The notes under the pieces are model-generated. The model did no database searches, had not been told where the DNA came from, and saw only the letters and a list, made by a program, of their open reading frames with translations. The position numbers and the translations under genes were made by a program. Source: Ceratodon purpureus (Eukaryota; Streptophyta; Bryopsida; Pseudoditrichales; Ditrichaceae). From it: a stretch of DNA of 64,000 nt. This document shows positions 10,201 to 21,029 of this stretch, in pieces. Where the stretch lies: NCBI GenBank assembly GCA_014871385.1, contig CM026428.1:11410041-11474040 (forward strand), read 5' to 3'. Positions within the stretch are counted from its first letter, which is position 1, and the number at the start of each line of letters is the position of its first letter.

Positions 10201-12135
10201 ATGGCAAACGAGAGTGGAAGAATACATCAGGAATGGCGATCCGACGGGAGCCCCGTCGGAGCACTCGGGGTGGGCGGGGGGCGTGGCGGAGAGAGAACCA
10301 GGTTCAATCAGGAATTCACCCCGATGGAAAACCTCGGAGGAGGCCACTTGCAGCGAGCGCGGGGAACGCGGGGTGGCCATGGTTCCCGGAGTCACGGCTC
10401 TCGTGCAACCCATGGATCAGGGGGGCGACACGGTGCGATAGGGAGCCACGCCGCGGAGAACATCGGCAGCCAAGGCACTAGGTCTGGTCCAGCGAGCTCG
10501 GGAAGTTCTAGCGGAGTACAAGCACCCGCCATGGAAATCGTCCCGCCACCTAAACCACTACCTAGGGTATTGTGGACATCGGCACCGTCCGACCAGTGTC
10601 CGCCGTCTACTGAAGAGCGCAGGGGAAGTAAGCGGGCAGGGGGGTCGCAAGGAACGGAGTCTGGGTCGACCGCGTCCGGTTCTGAGGTTAGGAAGCACAA
10701 GCATCGGAAGAAGGTAGCCGCGTGTGACCAGCATTCCACGGAGGCTAGGCTTTGCTGTAGAAAGATAATCCTGGACTGGTTTGCAAGCCACGACATGCCA
10801 TACTTGGAGAGTACATTCTTGAATGATGGTCCGGCGGGACTCGAGAAAGCTTCGAATGCTCTGAGGTTACTACTGCAGGAGGGCATGGCGGGGGATGAGT
10901 TCCAAGAGGATAGAGGGAAGAGTAATTGGGGACAGTGGATCGAGGAACAGGTGCAGGAGGCATTGTTCAATTCGACAGTGCCATTTAACATGATATGTGG
11001 ACCTGGTTCGGGATGTAGTGGGGGAAACTCCGAGCTCCTTCAGAAGCTGGAGAATTGGAAAAGAGGTGCTATCCTCGCGAAGGGGAAGGGAAGGACTACA
11101 CTGCCGAAGTTCGTCGGGAGAGCTCTGGCCGACGACATCGCTTCTCGGGACAGAAACGGTCTGAAGTGGCTACCGAAGGGTTCTTACGCCATCCCCGTAG
11201 ACGAAAATAGTTTTCAGGGTTCGTTTGGAATCGTGCGAAGGGTGCGAATTGCAGAGGCATGTTTCATCCCGGAGTGGCTTCATTTTGCAGGGAAGACCAT
11301 GAAGGTGACTGACTTCAAGACAAGTCGCGATCAACGCTCTATCGAGGCAATGTCGTGTCCAGTTGATCACCCTGGTGTGATTAAGCTGCAATACCTAAAC
11401 CGGAAGACGCTCGAGTCGTATTCGCTATGGTGGAACGGAGGCTCGTTGAAGAACATGCGTGCGTTCGATTTGAAATTTGGGGAAACCCATGAAATGGAAC
11501 TCCTCAAAGACGCAGGTCTGGACTTCAAGGCCCGGAAGAAGCTGGTCGTTTACCGAAAAAATCGAGCTCACTTGGCCTGGGCTCTCATGTGCATCGTGGA
11601 TGTGGTACACGGCGAGGAAGTGCTACACTGCGACCTGCACCCTAACAATGTCATGCTCCACTTTCCAACAGACCGCGACGGAGCTATTTTCATAGGTATA
11701 TGTGACTGGGGAATGGCTTCTTTCATGCCCGAATCGGCCCCTTCGTACTACGGAGTACAGAGCGAAGACGCGATAAAGAAGCACATGGAAATGTACAGTT
11801 GTGCCGCTCCGGAGTTGTTCCATGTGCATGGCTCTAGAGGCTCATCCCAATCCCCACGTCGCATGGCAAAGCAGCACCCTCACACGTACAAATCAGAGTC
11901 CTATAGCATTGGAGTACTCGCAAGGCAGATTTACAACTCCGACTCGACATCGGTTCTATTTCAGCAGAACCGCGATCCTAACGGGGTTAAGATGCGCTTT
12001 GAGCAGGGTTTAGACGAAATGACCCAGATCAACCCGGCTGCTAGACAAACCGTCACACACGTCGTGAGGACGTTGAAGTTACCACCTTACAATCTGCAAA
12101 CACCGAATATGTGTTTCCGGGACACCCATTCATAA
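10201..12135 (+). CDS. Protein kinase-like protein with all catalytic motifs
   Basis: The frame gives 644 residues from ATG 10201, in a strong ACCATGG context directly after a probable splice acceptor. The first 170 or so residues are G/S/R-rich and disordered; 170-300 is helical. The kinase domain spans about 330-620, with glycine-rich loop QGSFGIV (about 339), lysine in AGKTMK (about 363), HCDLHPNN catalytic loop (about 475), CDWG in place of DFG (about 500), APE (about 533) and a late arginine in the AARQ helix. The aspartate that normally follows APE in helix F appears as glutamate (SESYSIGVL). From memory this resembles a seed-free-plant kinase family with HCD/HPNNV and DWG motifs. Ser/Thr kinase activity is inferred. 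The coding sequence is intact and lies between two RING genes. Confidence 0.85.
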   Translation: MANESGRIHQEWRSDGSPVGALGVGGGRGGERTRFNQEFTPMENLGGGHLQRARGTRGGHGSRSHGSRATHGSGGRHGAIGSHAAENIGSQGTRSGPASSGSSSGVQAPAMEIVPPPKPLPRVLWTSAPSDQCPPSTEERRGSKRAGGSQGTESGSTASGSEVRKHKHRKKVAACDQHSTEARLCCRKIILDWFASHDMPYLESTFLNDGPAGLEKASNALRLLLQEGMAGDEFQEDRGKSNWGQWIEEQVQEALFNSTVPFNMICGPGSGCSGGNSELLQKLENWKRGAILAKGKGRTTLPKFVGRALADDIASRDRNGLKWLPKGSYAIPVDENSFQGSFGIVRRVRIAEACFIPEWLHFAGKTMKVTDFKTSRDQRSIEAMSCPVDHPGVIKLQYLNRKTLESYSLWWNGGSLKNMRAFDLKFGETHEMELLKDAGLDFKARKKLVVYRKNRAHLAWALMCIVDVVHGEEVLHCDLHPNNVMLHFPTDRDGAIFIGICDWGMASFMPESAPSYYGVQSEDAIKKHMEMYSCAAPELFHVHGSRGSSQSPRRMAKQHPHTYKSESYSIGVLARQIYNSDSTSVLFQQNRDPNGVKMRFEQGLDEMTQINPAARQTVTHVVRTLKLPPYNLQTPNMCFRDTHS

Positions 12136-12420
12136 ATCACATGTGAGTATGCAAAACTCCTTAGAAACGTTTTGTCCAACGCGCAAGTACCGCTTCTTAG
12201 TGGTCTGACAATTTGAATATAACTATATCATTCTGAACACCAGGGTCCGAGTTTGCATTCGCCCAGGTTAGGCGCATAGGAGGTCATGTACCGTCTCTGA
12301 ACAGATCAATTTGTAAATAGAGTTTGTTTGTCAAATTCCTGACCCCGAAGCCATGATAGAGTGATTGTAATTCCACAATATTGGGACCAGAGCCCTAAAC
12401 ACCCAACGTTTATTCCACGC
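12136..12420. other. 3' flank of the kinase gene
   Basis: Nothing beyond probable 3'UTR is visible. Confidence 0.4.
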
Positions 12421-12770
12421 CGGACCCTCTGAAAATGGTCCGGCGACGCGGACCACCCCCTTGCCCACTGCACCCGCGGATGGTGCCCGTTCACCTCGAA
12501 TCCGTGCGATCCGACACCCTCCTGCAGTGACCACTGTCCGACATCTAGTCCGCCCACTCCGCGTACTCGTTGTGCCCGCTCTCCGATCCGTCTTACTGGC
12601 GTCCGAATCATGCCCGCTTACCGGTCCGCCCCAGCCGCGTCCGCATATAATTGCCTTCCGACTCTAAACCCCGATCCGCATCCGCCTGTCCGGCCTCAAT
12701 CGTCCGCTACATTAAACCACTTCGGTCTTCAAACCTGGCGACGAGGAATGTCGGAAAGACCGGACGACTG
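12421..12770. promoter_or_regulatory. TCCG-dense block upstream of the second RING gene
   Basis: It contains frequent TCCG (GTCCGACATC, GTCCGCCCACTC, GATCCGCATCCGCCTGTCCGG) with a TATA-like CATATAATT near 12645. Its position relative to the next gene matches the other blocks. Confidence 0.45.
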
Positions 12771-13373
12771 GCCGAGAAATACGGCTCGTGTCCCGTGCTT
12801 AGGCAGAGACAATGTCACAAATCCTCTTCAACAACGTGAAATTCAAACTCTGACCAACTCATGAACGAAAATTCCCAATAGAACTTACGAACACGAGATT
12901 TCATCGGTGTGACACTTCAGTAGAATTACAAGGTGCATAGATTTTTTTGAATGCAATGAATTTCGTGTTCATCCATCTATTAAACCGTCTATTACCCACA
13001 GCCTACAGGACATTTGAAACACCATATTCATGTTGCAATGATGGAGCCTATTTGGATACACTGAGTGTTGAAGGAGGAGTACGAAGACAGGAAGTCCTGA
13101 AAGGTATGTTGTCAAGTCACAGTCGCCAATCCGAACTCAACCCCTCAAATCACCATAATGAGATGACCACCTTGGCGTTAAATATGGCGGCTGCCTGTAG
13201 GGGTAGCCATGGCCAGCCATGGCGAGGGCAGTTCCATTCAACCACGCCATCGCTGAGAGTTTTGGTTGGAGTCGCCATTGCATTCTGGTTCCAACTTGTA
13301 GTTCGCTGGTCTGAGGTTGCCCCGGTCCGATCGAAGAGGAGGGATATACCTGTTGCGAGTGAGAGGGGTCAGA
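12771..13373 (+). other. Leader region, possible upstream exon
   Basis: A segment at about 13009-13104 is bounded by ACAG and AAG|GTATGT and reads TFETPYSCCNDGAYL, so it could be an exon. Its splicing phase to the next gene is not settled. Confidence 0.3.
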
Positions 13374-14555
13374 ATGGGAGAAGTTGGGAAGGAGAATTAC
13401 TTTCACGTGAAGGTTGGGTTGCCAAATGCAGGTTTGGACCCCGCCTTCGACTGCAACCATGTCAGCAATGAGGAGCTAAGGTCCGTATTCGGAGAGAGGG
13501 TTCCTGGGAAGGGATATCTCTTCGACGGAGCGAAATCAGGAGAGGTCAAGGCGAGAGTGTTGGAGCTGTACCCAGCAATCTCTCAAATTCCCGAGCTTCC
13601 TGCGGGTTTGTTCCTCCCGGAGAGCTTCGCGAGAGCGGTCGTTTCGGAGGTCTTCCATCGCTACCCAATGAACTGGGCAAAGTATGCGGAGGATCGCTGG
13701 AGGGGTAAGAAAATCGAGAGCGGAGACGAACTCACAGTCCTGTATCGCACCCCTGACCGGAATGCCACCTACGTCGAAACCCTCTACAAGGGCCTGGAAG
13801 CCGAGATTGCGATCGCTGAGAAGGACTTCGAGACGGCCGTGGCAATCCATAGTGTTGCACACGAACGGGCTGCGCTTCTGAGGCAGACGGCCAAGCCACC
13901 GCTCACGGATATGGAGAGGTACAAGCTTCAGATCAAGCTGATGTACATTGAGTTATCTATGGACTCCTCCGAGGCGAAACTGCAGAAGTGGGGGGCGATG
14001 AAGTCCGTCGTCGAAGGCTCTGCTGATGAAACATTCCTGAGGTTCTTCAAAGACGAAATTTTCGGGGAAGAACAGAGAATCTTGGAGGCTGGGGAGGAAG
14101 TGCAACGTATGAAGGAGGATTTAACTGAAACGTCGGCGAAGGATCTCGCGGTGGCCATCGGGGTTGAGAAACGCCTGTCTTCTGCATTGCAGGATGCAAG
14201 GGACAAGGTGATGGGCTTGAAAGAAAATCTCCGCCAGCTTCAGATATGGTCGTCTACATCAATGTTCCGTGCCCCCAGTCCTCGAATCGCAGCGCCCACT
14301 CAGAACATCGAGTCAATTACCCTTACAGTGCAAGGTTGCTCCCTTTGTAACCAAGGGTTTCCGGCGATGGACCTCGTGACTGCGTCGTGCGCTTGCCCAT
14401 ACCACCCGTGGTGCGCTGCAGCGCGGACGTCGCTTAGTCAGAACTGCGCAAAATGCGGGGAGCATTTCGCAGAGAACTGGTTGAACAGCTTCGGCTTTTT
14501 CAAGTGCGAAGGTACGTCAATGTCGCGCATGTGCATTGATTTCCAGTATTGCTGA
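13374..14555 (+). CDS. RING-like zinc-finger protein
   Basis: About 393 residues from ATG 13374; the frame is open 57 bases further upstream, possibly from an acceptor near 13302. Residues 1-150 look globular (YFHVKVGLPNAGL, LYPAISQIPELPAGLF). About 140-310 is helical and charged. At about 321-365 is a RING-like finger: CSLC, then CACPYHPWC, then CAKC. The order of motifs and the following W-x-x-SFGF sequence match the finger of the 6107 gene (CIVC, CKHGFHPYC, CPIC, then L-x-FGL). I recall similar HPWC fingers in moss hypothetical proteins. A strong donor GTACGT at 14512 just after FFKCE suggests that the real protein continues in a later exon and that the last 14 codons are intronic. Confidence 0.65.
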   Translation: MGEVGKENYFHVKVGLPNAGLDPAFDCNHVSNEELRSVFGERVPGKGYLFDGAKSGEVKARVLELYPAISQIPELPAGLFLPESFARAVVSEVFHRYPMNWAKYAEDRWRGKKIESGDELTVLYRTPDRNATYVETLYKGLEAEIAIAEKDFETAVAIHSVAHERAALLRQTAKPPLTDMERYKLQIKLMYIELSMDSSEAKLQKWGAMKSVVEGSADETFLRFFKDEIFGEEQRILEAGEEVQRMKEDLTETSAKDLAVAIGVEKRLSSALQDARDKVMGLKENLRQLQIWSSTSMFRAPSPRIAAPTQNIESITLTVQGCSLCNQGFPAMDLVTASCACPYHPWCAAARTSLSQNCAKCGEHFAENWLNSFGFFKCEGTSMSRMCIDFQYC

Positions 14556-15312
14556 ATCCGTTGCGGAACCGAATATGAAAAACTTCCGACTTATGAGTCT
14601 GTATCTTGCATCTGATAAGCAATTATTTTTTTAAATTCGTTTTTGACATGATACTGTGCATTAGAGTGTCCAGGGCGCTGGTCCGGAACTGATATCTGAG
14701 TTTTGCTACAACAGCGCGAGTGGGGATTAGCAGTGCGCCAGATACCAGAGAGGGAGAAAAGAAGCGCAAGCATTTGAACTCGGACATTGGAGGGTGGAAT
14801 TATGCGCGCAAGGACAAGTCGACCTCTACAAGCCGCCGGAAATCAAAATAGTGTTTTCCACCTCCGATTTCTTGGAAGACTGCGACTGTATCTCAGCGAC
14901 GGAATGGATTCATTGTGACTACGCAGTGAATTTTCTTACAGTAGCTTAGACACTTTACCTTTTTTAAACTCCCAACTGTGCATCCGAACCAGGAAAACTT
15001 TGATCAAAGTCTGTTTGTAAGGAATTTTCGGACCTATACTCGTTTGATAACTGAGCTACTATCACGGAAGTCCTGTTTTTTATAAGGAACCTTCAGAGCT
15101 ATACTCTTTCACTGACTAAACTTCTACCAAGACAGCCATGTTTTAATGGATTCATCTCGATTACAATATATAATCTGATGGAATTCAATGTCAGTTTGAG
15201 AAGTAGTTGGTCAGTGTGTCACTTCAGTAGTGTCGGATGGTTCGAATTTCATATTTGCTCGTGAAGCAGTTGAGCTGTATGAAAATTGCAGACAATATGT
15301 TCCCAATCACAG
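14556..15312. other. Spacer, possible 3' exons of the RING gene
   Basis: No convincing exon. AT-moderate DNA with a degenerate internal repeat around 14995-15120 (TTTGATCAAAGTC and GGAATTTTCGGACCTATACTC against GGAACCTTCAGAGCTATACTC). Confidence 0.4.
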
Positions 15313-15599
15313 CATCGCGGACCACCCTGTATGTGTTCGTCCACATCGCGTCCGCCCGGTCCGAAAGCCTCCGTCCGCAATACGATCGGCATGAAGTCCG
15401 CCCACCCGGATACGCATTATCCCGCCTACAGGCCCGTCCGAGCCATCTTCCCAACACCCCACTGCATCGCGGACCACCCTGTATGTGTTCGTCCACATCG
15501 CGTCCGCCCGGTCCGACAACCTCCGTCCGCAATACGATCGGCATCAAGTCCGCCCACCCGGATACGCATTATGCCCGCCTACAGGCCCGTCCGAGCCAT
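15313..15599. repeat. 152-bp tandem duplication in TCCG-dense DNA
   Basis: Copies start at 15313 and 15465 and match over about 134 bp with a few substitutions and one inserted base. Both contain GTCCGCCCGGTCCGA and CCCGTCCGAGCCAT. Confidence 0.8.
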
Positions 15600-15980
15600 G
15601 TCCGCCTACCAGTCCGGCCCACTCGCGGACTTCCCCGGCATTCAACGGTCCTGTTCCTCCTCAATCGTCCCCCAGGCCTAAACACGTCCGCCCCTGAACC
15701 CTAAATCGGTTACCCGTCTCTGTCCGCCCGACTCCGCCGTCGGAACTCCTCCGGACATCCACGTCACCGTCCGGGGCCACCGCAATTCCAAGTAGGACGC
15801 CACGTAACGGGGCCGAGTAACTCTTTTACCCACGCTACTCGCAGGACCTAGAGGACCCTACGCTGACCCCTATTGTGACGTCGGAGGACCCCCGTCACGA
15901 CCCATTCGGACGTCGCGACAGAAAAGTCACGACCCGACGGCATAGAAAACCCTGGGTACATGAGAACAAGTCAACTGCAC
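15600..15980. repeat. Continuation of TCCG/GTCGGA-dense block
   Basis: TCCG-dense to about 15790, then CGACGTCGGAGGACCC-like sequence to about 15930. No gene is visible. Unlike the other blocks it is not followed by a plus-strand gene, so a neighbour may have been lost. Confidence 0.45.
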
Positions 15981-16208
15981 CTGCTTGACTAAAGGAGGCA
16001 AGAACGTGGGGAAACATCTGCAGGAATTCCCTGAGACAAATCGAATGGAAACAAAGTCGAATGTTCAAGCCTGCCTTATAGCCACCACGAGAATCAACAT
16101 GTTACAATCGAATCGCTGCATTCATTCCTATTTTAACATTGTAGCTGGGACTATATTGCGGCGCAACTTAGAACTGGCCCAATTTGATCTGCTGTATCCC
16201 AAACATAC

Positions 16209-17164
16209 CTGGAAGATGAAACTTGTAAACACTTTAATCGGCAAGGTCTGCCATGTATTGTGCTTCGTTTTCTTGCATCTTTTTAAATCAGAATTCGACA
16301 AGATATCCTTGAATTGCTCCAAAGGCATCAAGCCGTATTTTTGAACCCTAAAGAGGGTATGAACTGGATTGGTTTTGACATGAGAGTCCTCCTTGTGCCT
16401 ATCACATGAGACAGTATTAAATAAATTCAAATACAAAGAAACACCCTAAATCACTTGCATAGGAAACTATTGGAACAATATTCTACTTGCTTAAAATGAT
16501 CTCACTGTAAGGCAATACTTACTTGTTGATATTGTGCATCAACTGCATGACTAGACCAATTCTCCCTCTAGTGTCTAGGAGAATTGAGTCAACCAAGTAA
16601 TGCCAGGACTCCTCCGTCTTGTGCAATCGATCAATATGGTTCATCCAGGCTTGGTATCGATGGTTTCCATCACAAACAAAAAACATCATGTTTGTAAAGC
16701 AAGCTAACTCTGGAACTGTCAAAAGGAAGTTATTAAACTCCTCATTTTTTTTAGTCCAGATTGGTCCCCACTTCCACGTGTCAGCCTCGGTAACCTCTGT
16801 GGTCTTGCCATCCTCGTCAGTAGTTGACACGTAGAATACTGATGCACCCTCGCGATATCCGTGAACAAACTCCTGCTCGAGTTTTGAAAGATCACTCTGT
16901 AAGGTTGGGCGGACCATCGGCATGGGCTGCATTCGACACAGCGGAATGCTGAATCTGGATGCACTAAGTGGCTGTAGCCGGATATCTGCAATTGTCGACA
17001 CAGAGTTGAGCTTTCTGTCGTGTTCGAATGTCGTCCTCGTTTCCAGCATATGCATCTCCAAGCGAGTCCTCGTCGCCATCTGAATCTTCCTCTCGGCCAC
17101 CTGATTTCTGAGTCAAGACCAGCGCATTCTCGTCGTGAATATCCTCGACTGGAGGAAGCTGGTC
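16209..17164 (-). CDS. ParB-like (GNHR motif) protein, 3' exons
   Basis: The main exon (about 17100 down to 16523) encodes a conserved-looking segment: SASRFSIPLCRMQPMPMVRP, then LEQEFVHGYREGASVFYV, then FFVCDGNHRYQAWM. DGNHR-x-x-A resembles the signature of the ParB/sulfiredoxin fold, in which the arginine contacts nucleotide. A donor GTAAGT at 16522 joins in phase 2 to an acceptor at 16399, adding a second exon (16398-16209, starting HKEDSHVKTNPVH) that ends at a GTATGT donor, so further exons should lie below 16200. I remember similar unnamed proteins in mosses; DNA or CTP binding is inference. Upstream, an acidic frame (EDIHDENALVL, EEDSDGDED) from an acceptor at 17164 is out of frame with the GNHR exon: either a frameshift or a different acceptor near 17104. 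Confidence 0.65.
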
Positions 17165-17505
17165 CTACGAACATTTAAACCCGACTCTTAGTAAGTGAAT
17201 GACAATGATAATTTGCATGACAGAGATGCACATCGACATTGATCTGCACCGAGCAGAGCACAAAGCTTGTACAGAAAGAGTACTGAGCAAGATAAGTGTG
17301 CGGCATCTACAACGCCTAAGCCGGGATAGAAACCATTTCTCTTCAGTCACCTTTCCTCGCATCGAGTTGCAGCTAAGCAGTAAACAGCTCATGCAAGACC
17401 TGAGGCCGGCATCACGCATTCCCCCAAGATAGAATTCTGCCATCTGATTCCTTACTTAATTGCACAAACATTACGAGGAATCGTAAGATCTAGTTAACTG
17501 ATACG

Positions 17506-19900
17506 ATGACCTCGTAACATTGTGCTACCTCATCTACGTCGTAACCCTCTTAGCTTGGGTTCGAGCAATAATATTTAGATACCACGGAACTATTTTAAAG
17601 TCTGCTCGGGGCTCTACAATTACAAATAGGTCATGCTTATAAACTCTCCTTCTCTGAATTTGTGGCGTTCAGAACTTAGCTCCCCACCGAACAGTCTAGA
17701 CATAGGCAACTAAGTTACCAAAGCAGACGAAGATAGACAAATAGCGTGGTCCACATTCATCAAGGACTAGACTTAACAGCAGCCCCTAAGAACTCTGCTC
17801 GGGCCATAACGGTATTCTTCAGTCTACATTTCTTCCTCTGAAGTCCTGCGACTAACCAACCAACCATTGTTAGCACGTCTGCACTAAGCCTAGGAAAGTG
17901 TGGCGGTCATCATTGCTCAGTCTATTTTTTGAAATAAGTAGACGTCTCGGGCCCAAGCAGAGTCGACTAAGTCATAGGATAGAGTGCATGTTTAAAATAA
18001 TAAATATAGAATTTATGGCAACTCTAATTGAGGGAGAGAGGCATGAAAACTTTGCTATGGCCCGAGCAGTCCTGTTGTCCGTGTTATGCCCCCATAGAAC
18101 TTTCGCAGCGTGTGAAAAGCTTGCGCCTGCAACTCTGATCGGAGCCGAACAAAGTTTGGGGTACCACTCTTACCTTTGTTTTTTTTTAACGAACTGAACC
18201 GACTGTTCATCCGAACTCTGCTCGGCTCCGATCAGAGTTGCAGGAGCAAGCATTGCACATGACTTTTTCTATAAGTTATGTCTGTCATGTTGGTTTTTAC
18301 CTAATCTTACTAACCATTCTATCACTTTTCAGCACGAAGTTAGCTTTAAAGGGGTAATGGTCAACATTTACCTAAAAACTTAACAGATGAGAGATACGTC
18401 AACCCTTTGTTCGGGCCCGAGCACTGATATTCTGTACACATCTAATTCCTTTGATTTGAAGCTAAGCATTGAAACAACTGCCGATAGCAACTCTGGTTTG
18501 GCCCGATCACTCTTCCTCAGTTACCATTCAAATCCCTTGGAGCTTGCTTCTTCAACTCTGATCGGGGCCGAACAACCCTCCTTGCTCTAAAATTCATCAC
18601 TCAAAACTCTTGGAACTTAATGACAAACCAGTACTAGCAGCTCTGCTCGGAGCCTAACACACTCCGGGGGTCATCAACGTTAGCTCTAGTAGACACAACA
18701 AAGTTACCATTCAAATCCCTTTGAGCTGGCTTCTCCAACTCTGATCGGGGCCGAGCAACCCTCCTCACTCTAAAATTAATGCTTCGAAACTCTTGGAACT
18801 TCATGAGAAACCAATACTAGCAGCTCTGCTCGGAGCCTAACACACTCTGGGGGTCATCAACGTTAGCTCTAGTACACACAACAAAGTTACCATTCATAAC
18901 CTTCCAGCTTGCTTCAGCAACTGTGATCGGTGCCGAGGAACCCAATTCGTTCTAAAATTCATCCCACGAAACTCTTTGAACTTAATGACGATTCACTGCT
19001 TGCAGCTCTGATCGGAGCCTAACAAACTCTGGGGGTCAACAACGTTCGCTCTAGTCAACACAACATAGTCAAATGGCATGGCTCACATTCAACGACAATT
19101 AGACTCAACAGCAGCCTCTCAGAACTCTGCTCGGGCCCTAACTCTGTTCTCCAGTCTACATAACTTCCCTCTGAACTCTAGCCAGTAATCGACCAACCAC
19201 GCTTAGCAGCTTTGCTCGAAGCCTAGCATAGTGAGGGGGTTAACATTTATCACTCTAGTGCTCTCGATAGGTGGACGTCTCAAAAAGCCAGAGCCAGATT
19301 GGTCCAAAGCTGATCTGCTTAAGTCGCCACAACTTACAGTGCATCTTCGTCATTTTGAGTAATAATTGTTCTACCTTATCTACAAAGACAGTATGCCTTC
19401 TTAACTTGGGTTCGTGCAGTGATATATAGATTCCACAGAAGAATTTTAAAGTCTGCTCTGGGCTATGCAATTACAAACAGGTCATGGCTATCCAGTCTCG
19501 TTCTCTTAATTTGTGGCGTTCAGAACATAGCTCCCCACCGAACAGTCTTGACATAGGCAACTAAGTTACCATAGTAGACTAATATAGACAAACGACGTGG
19601 CTAGAACTCATCAAGAACTAGACTCAAGATGAGCCTCTAAGAACTCTGCTCGGACCCTAACGATGCTCTCCACTCTCCATTTTTTTTAACCTGAACTCCT
19701 ACCACTAGTCAACCGACCATTGCCAGCAGCTCTGCTCGGAGCCTACCAAGGTGTAGGGGTCGTCACTGATCACTCTATTCTTCGAAATAAGTACACGTCT
19801 CAATATGCTGGACATTGTTCGGGTTAATGCAAATCTGATTAAGTCGCCACATCTTACAATGCATCATCGACATTCTCACTAATAAACACATCCTACGATG
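17506..19900. repeat. Left palindrome array (GTTCGGGCCCGAGC-like), with nested duplications
   Basis: About 19 copies of a degenerate motif close to CTCTGCTCGGGCCCTAAC or CTGATCGGGGCCGAACA lie between 17600 and 19740, in both orientations. One copy at 18408-18424 is TGTTCGGGCCCGAGCAC, the exact reverse complement of the unit beyond the transposase gene. Larger structure: three tandem 183-bp units start at 18520, 18703 and 18886, each with two motifs; 17506-17960 is duplicated at about 19352-19810 (spacing about 1845 bp); and an exact 23-bp inverted repeat pairs 18126-18148 with 18222-18244. No protein-coding sequence is convincing here. Confidence 0.85.
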
Positions 19901-20260
19901 GAGAAACTACCACCATGTACCTGGTCAAAGGGAACCAAGGGACGTACCGGTATCTTTGAGACTGTGACTCGTCTCATAATGTAATTCAATAAAAGATTGG
20001 ATTAGACAAAGATTGAATTAGACGTACGATGGAATTAGAAATACGGATTGCTCCAGGAGCAGATGATCTCATTCGCTTGCGGAATTGCAGATTACTCGAA
20101 GAGAGTTACTATGAGTTGAAGACGCCAACTCTACTCTCCCTATAGTTAGTTCCTTGCCGAGCAGACTCATCCACGCTTCTCCAATGTTCGAAGTCTCACA
20201 ATCCTACAACACTGCTCCCCACCAACCGAACAGAAATAGAAGTGTGGGTGGCTGAATTAC
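19901..20260. other. Spacer within the probable ParB-like intron
   Basis: No gene or clear repeat is visible. Confidence 0.4.
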
Positions 20261-21029
20261 CTGCTCAGCTTGCATCCGATCTTCATCTCCAACGCCGCAT
20301 GATGGTGTCGTGTCTGCCATCCTCGGATTCTTCAAACCGGAAGAGGATTCCGCTACAGATTTCAGTCCCCTCGAAGGGTACTTGCTATGCCGCAGCAGCC
20401 TCACTTGACCCGAAGAGGACTCACTCGAATGTGATCCCCCTTCTTGCGCAAACAATCCGCAAGATACAAATTGGGTTTGCTCATTCCAGTACTTGTAAAT
20501 TCGAGAACATAGGACACGGTTCAGGGAGGAATGCAGGCACGAGAATGAGTAGGAGCGTACGAGCATTCAGAGTGCTTGAGGGTTCGAAGAGACAGGGACA
20601 GGATCTGCAAGGTGCACCAAGTGCTTTCGAAAGCTAAACCCTAGATTTAGGATGTAAATCACCACCAACTCGATAACTACCTAGAGTCTCCATCATAAAA
20701 TCTATGGTCTGACTAGAATAATAATTGGGGACATCATTTTGGCTTACCTCTCTTGTAGTTTGTTTCTTAGGTGAAGAACCATCTTCGTCTAAAAACGCCA
20801 GTTTAATTGGCTGAACCTCTCCATCGTCAAACCCGACGCCGTCACCCATTTCCTTGTTGACACCTGCTTGATTAGACCTCCCTCCCTTCCTTCCCATTGC
20901 TGAACGCAAGTTGTATGGCGTACATAAACCGTCCCTAAACGCTAACCTCCGTAACCTCTCTTGACGTCGCTCTCTTCCAGCTGCCCGACTAAATTCGAGC
21001 TTAGCTTTCGCACTCGACCTGGTTATCAT
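20261..21029 (-). CDS. Probable 5' exons of the ParB-like gene
   Basis: Exon 1 runs from ATG 21029 to 20748: 94 codons, basic at the start (RSSAKAKLEFSRAAGRERR) and ending at a strong GAG|GTAAGC donor in phase 0. A second exon at about 20491-20261 is Ser-rich (SHSSESSSGQVRLL) and ends at CAG|GTAATT in phase 0, the phase needed by the acceptor at 17164. The model therefore has a 3.1-kb intron (17165-20260) that contains the palindrome array. The link between these exons and the GNHR exons is inferred from strand and phase only; exon 1 alone could be a separate small gene. Confidence 0.4.

Noticed and set aside
15237..15704. 155-codon plus ORF and overlapping frames
   Set aside because: A product of the 152-bp duplication and TCCG composition; the same peptide appears in several frames.
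3..15980. Endogenous giant-virus insertion as the source of the kinase/RING cluster
   Set aside because: There are no capsid, polymerase or other viral hallmark genes, and probable plant introns and TATA promoters are present.
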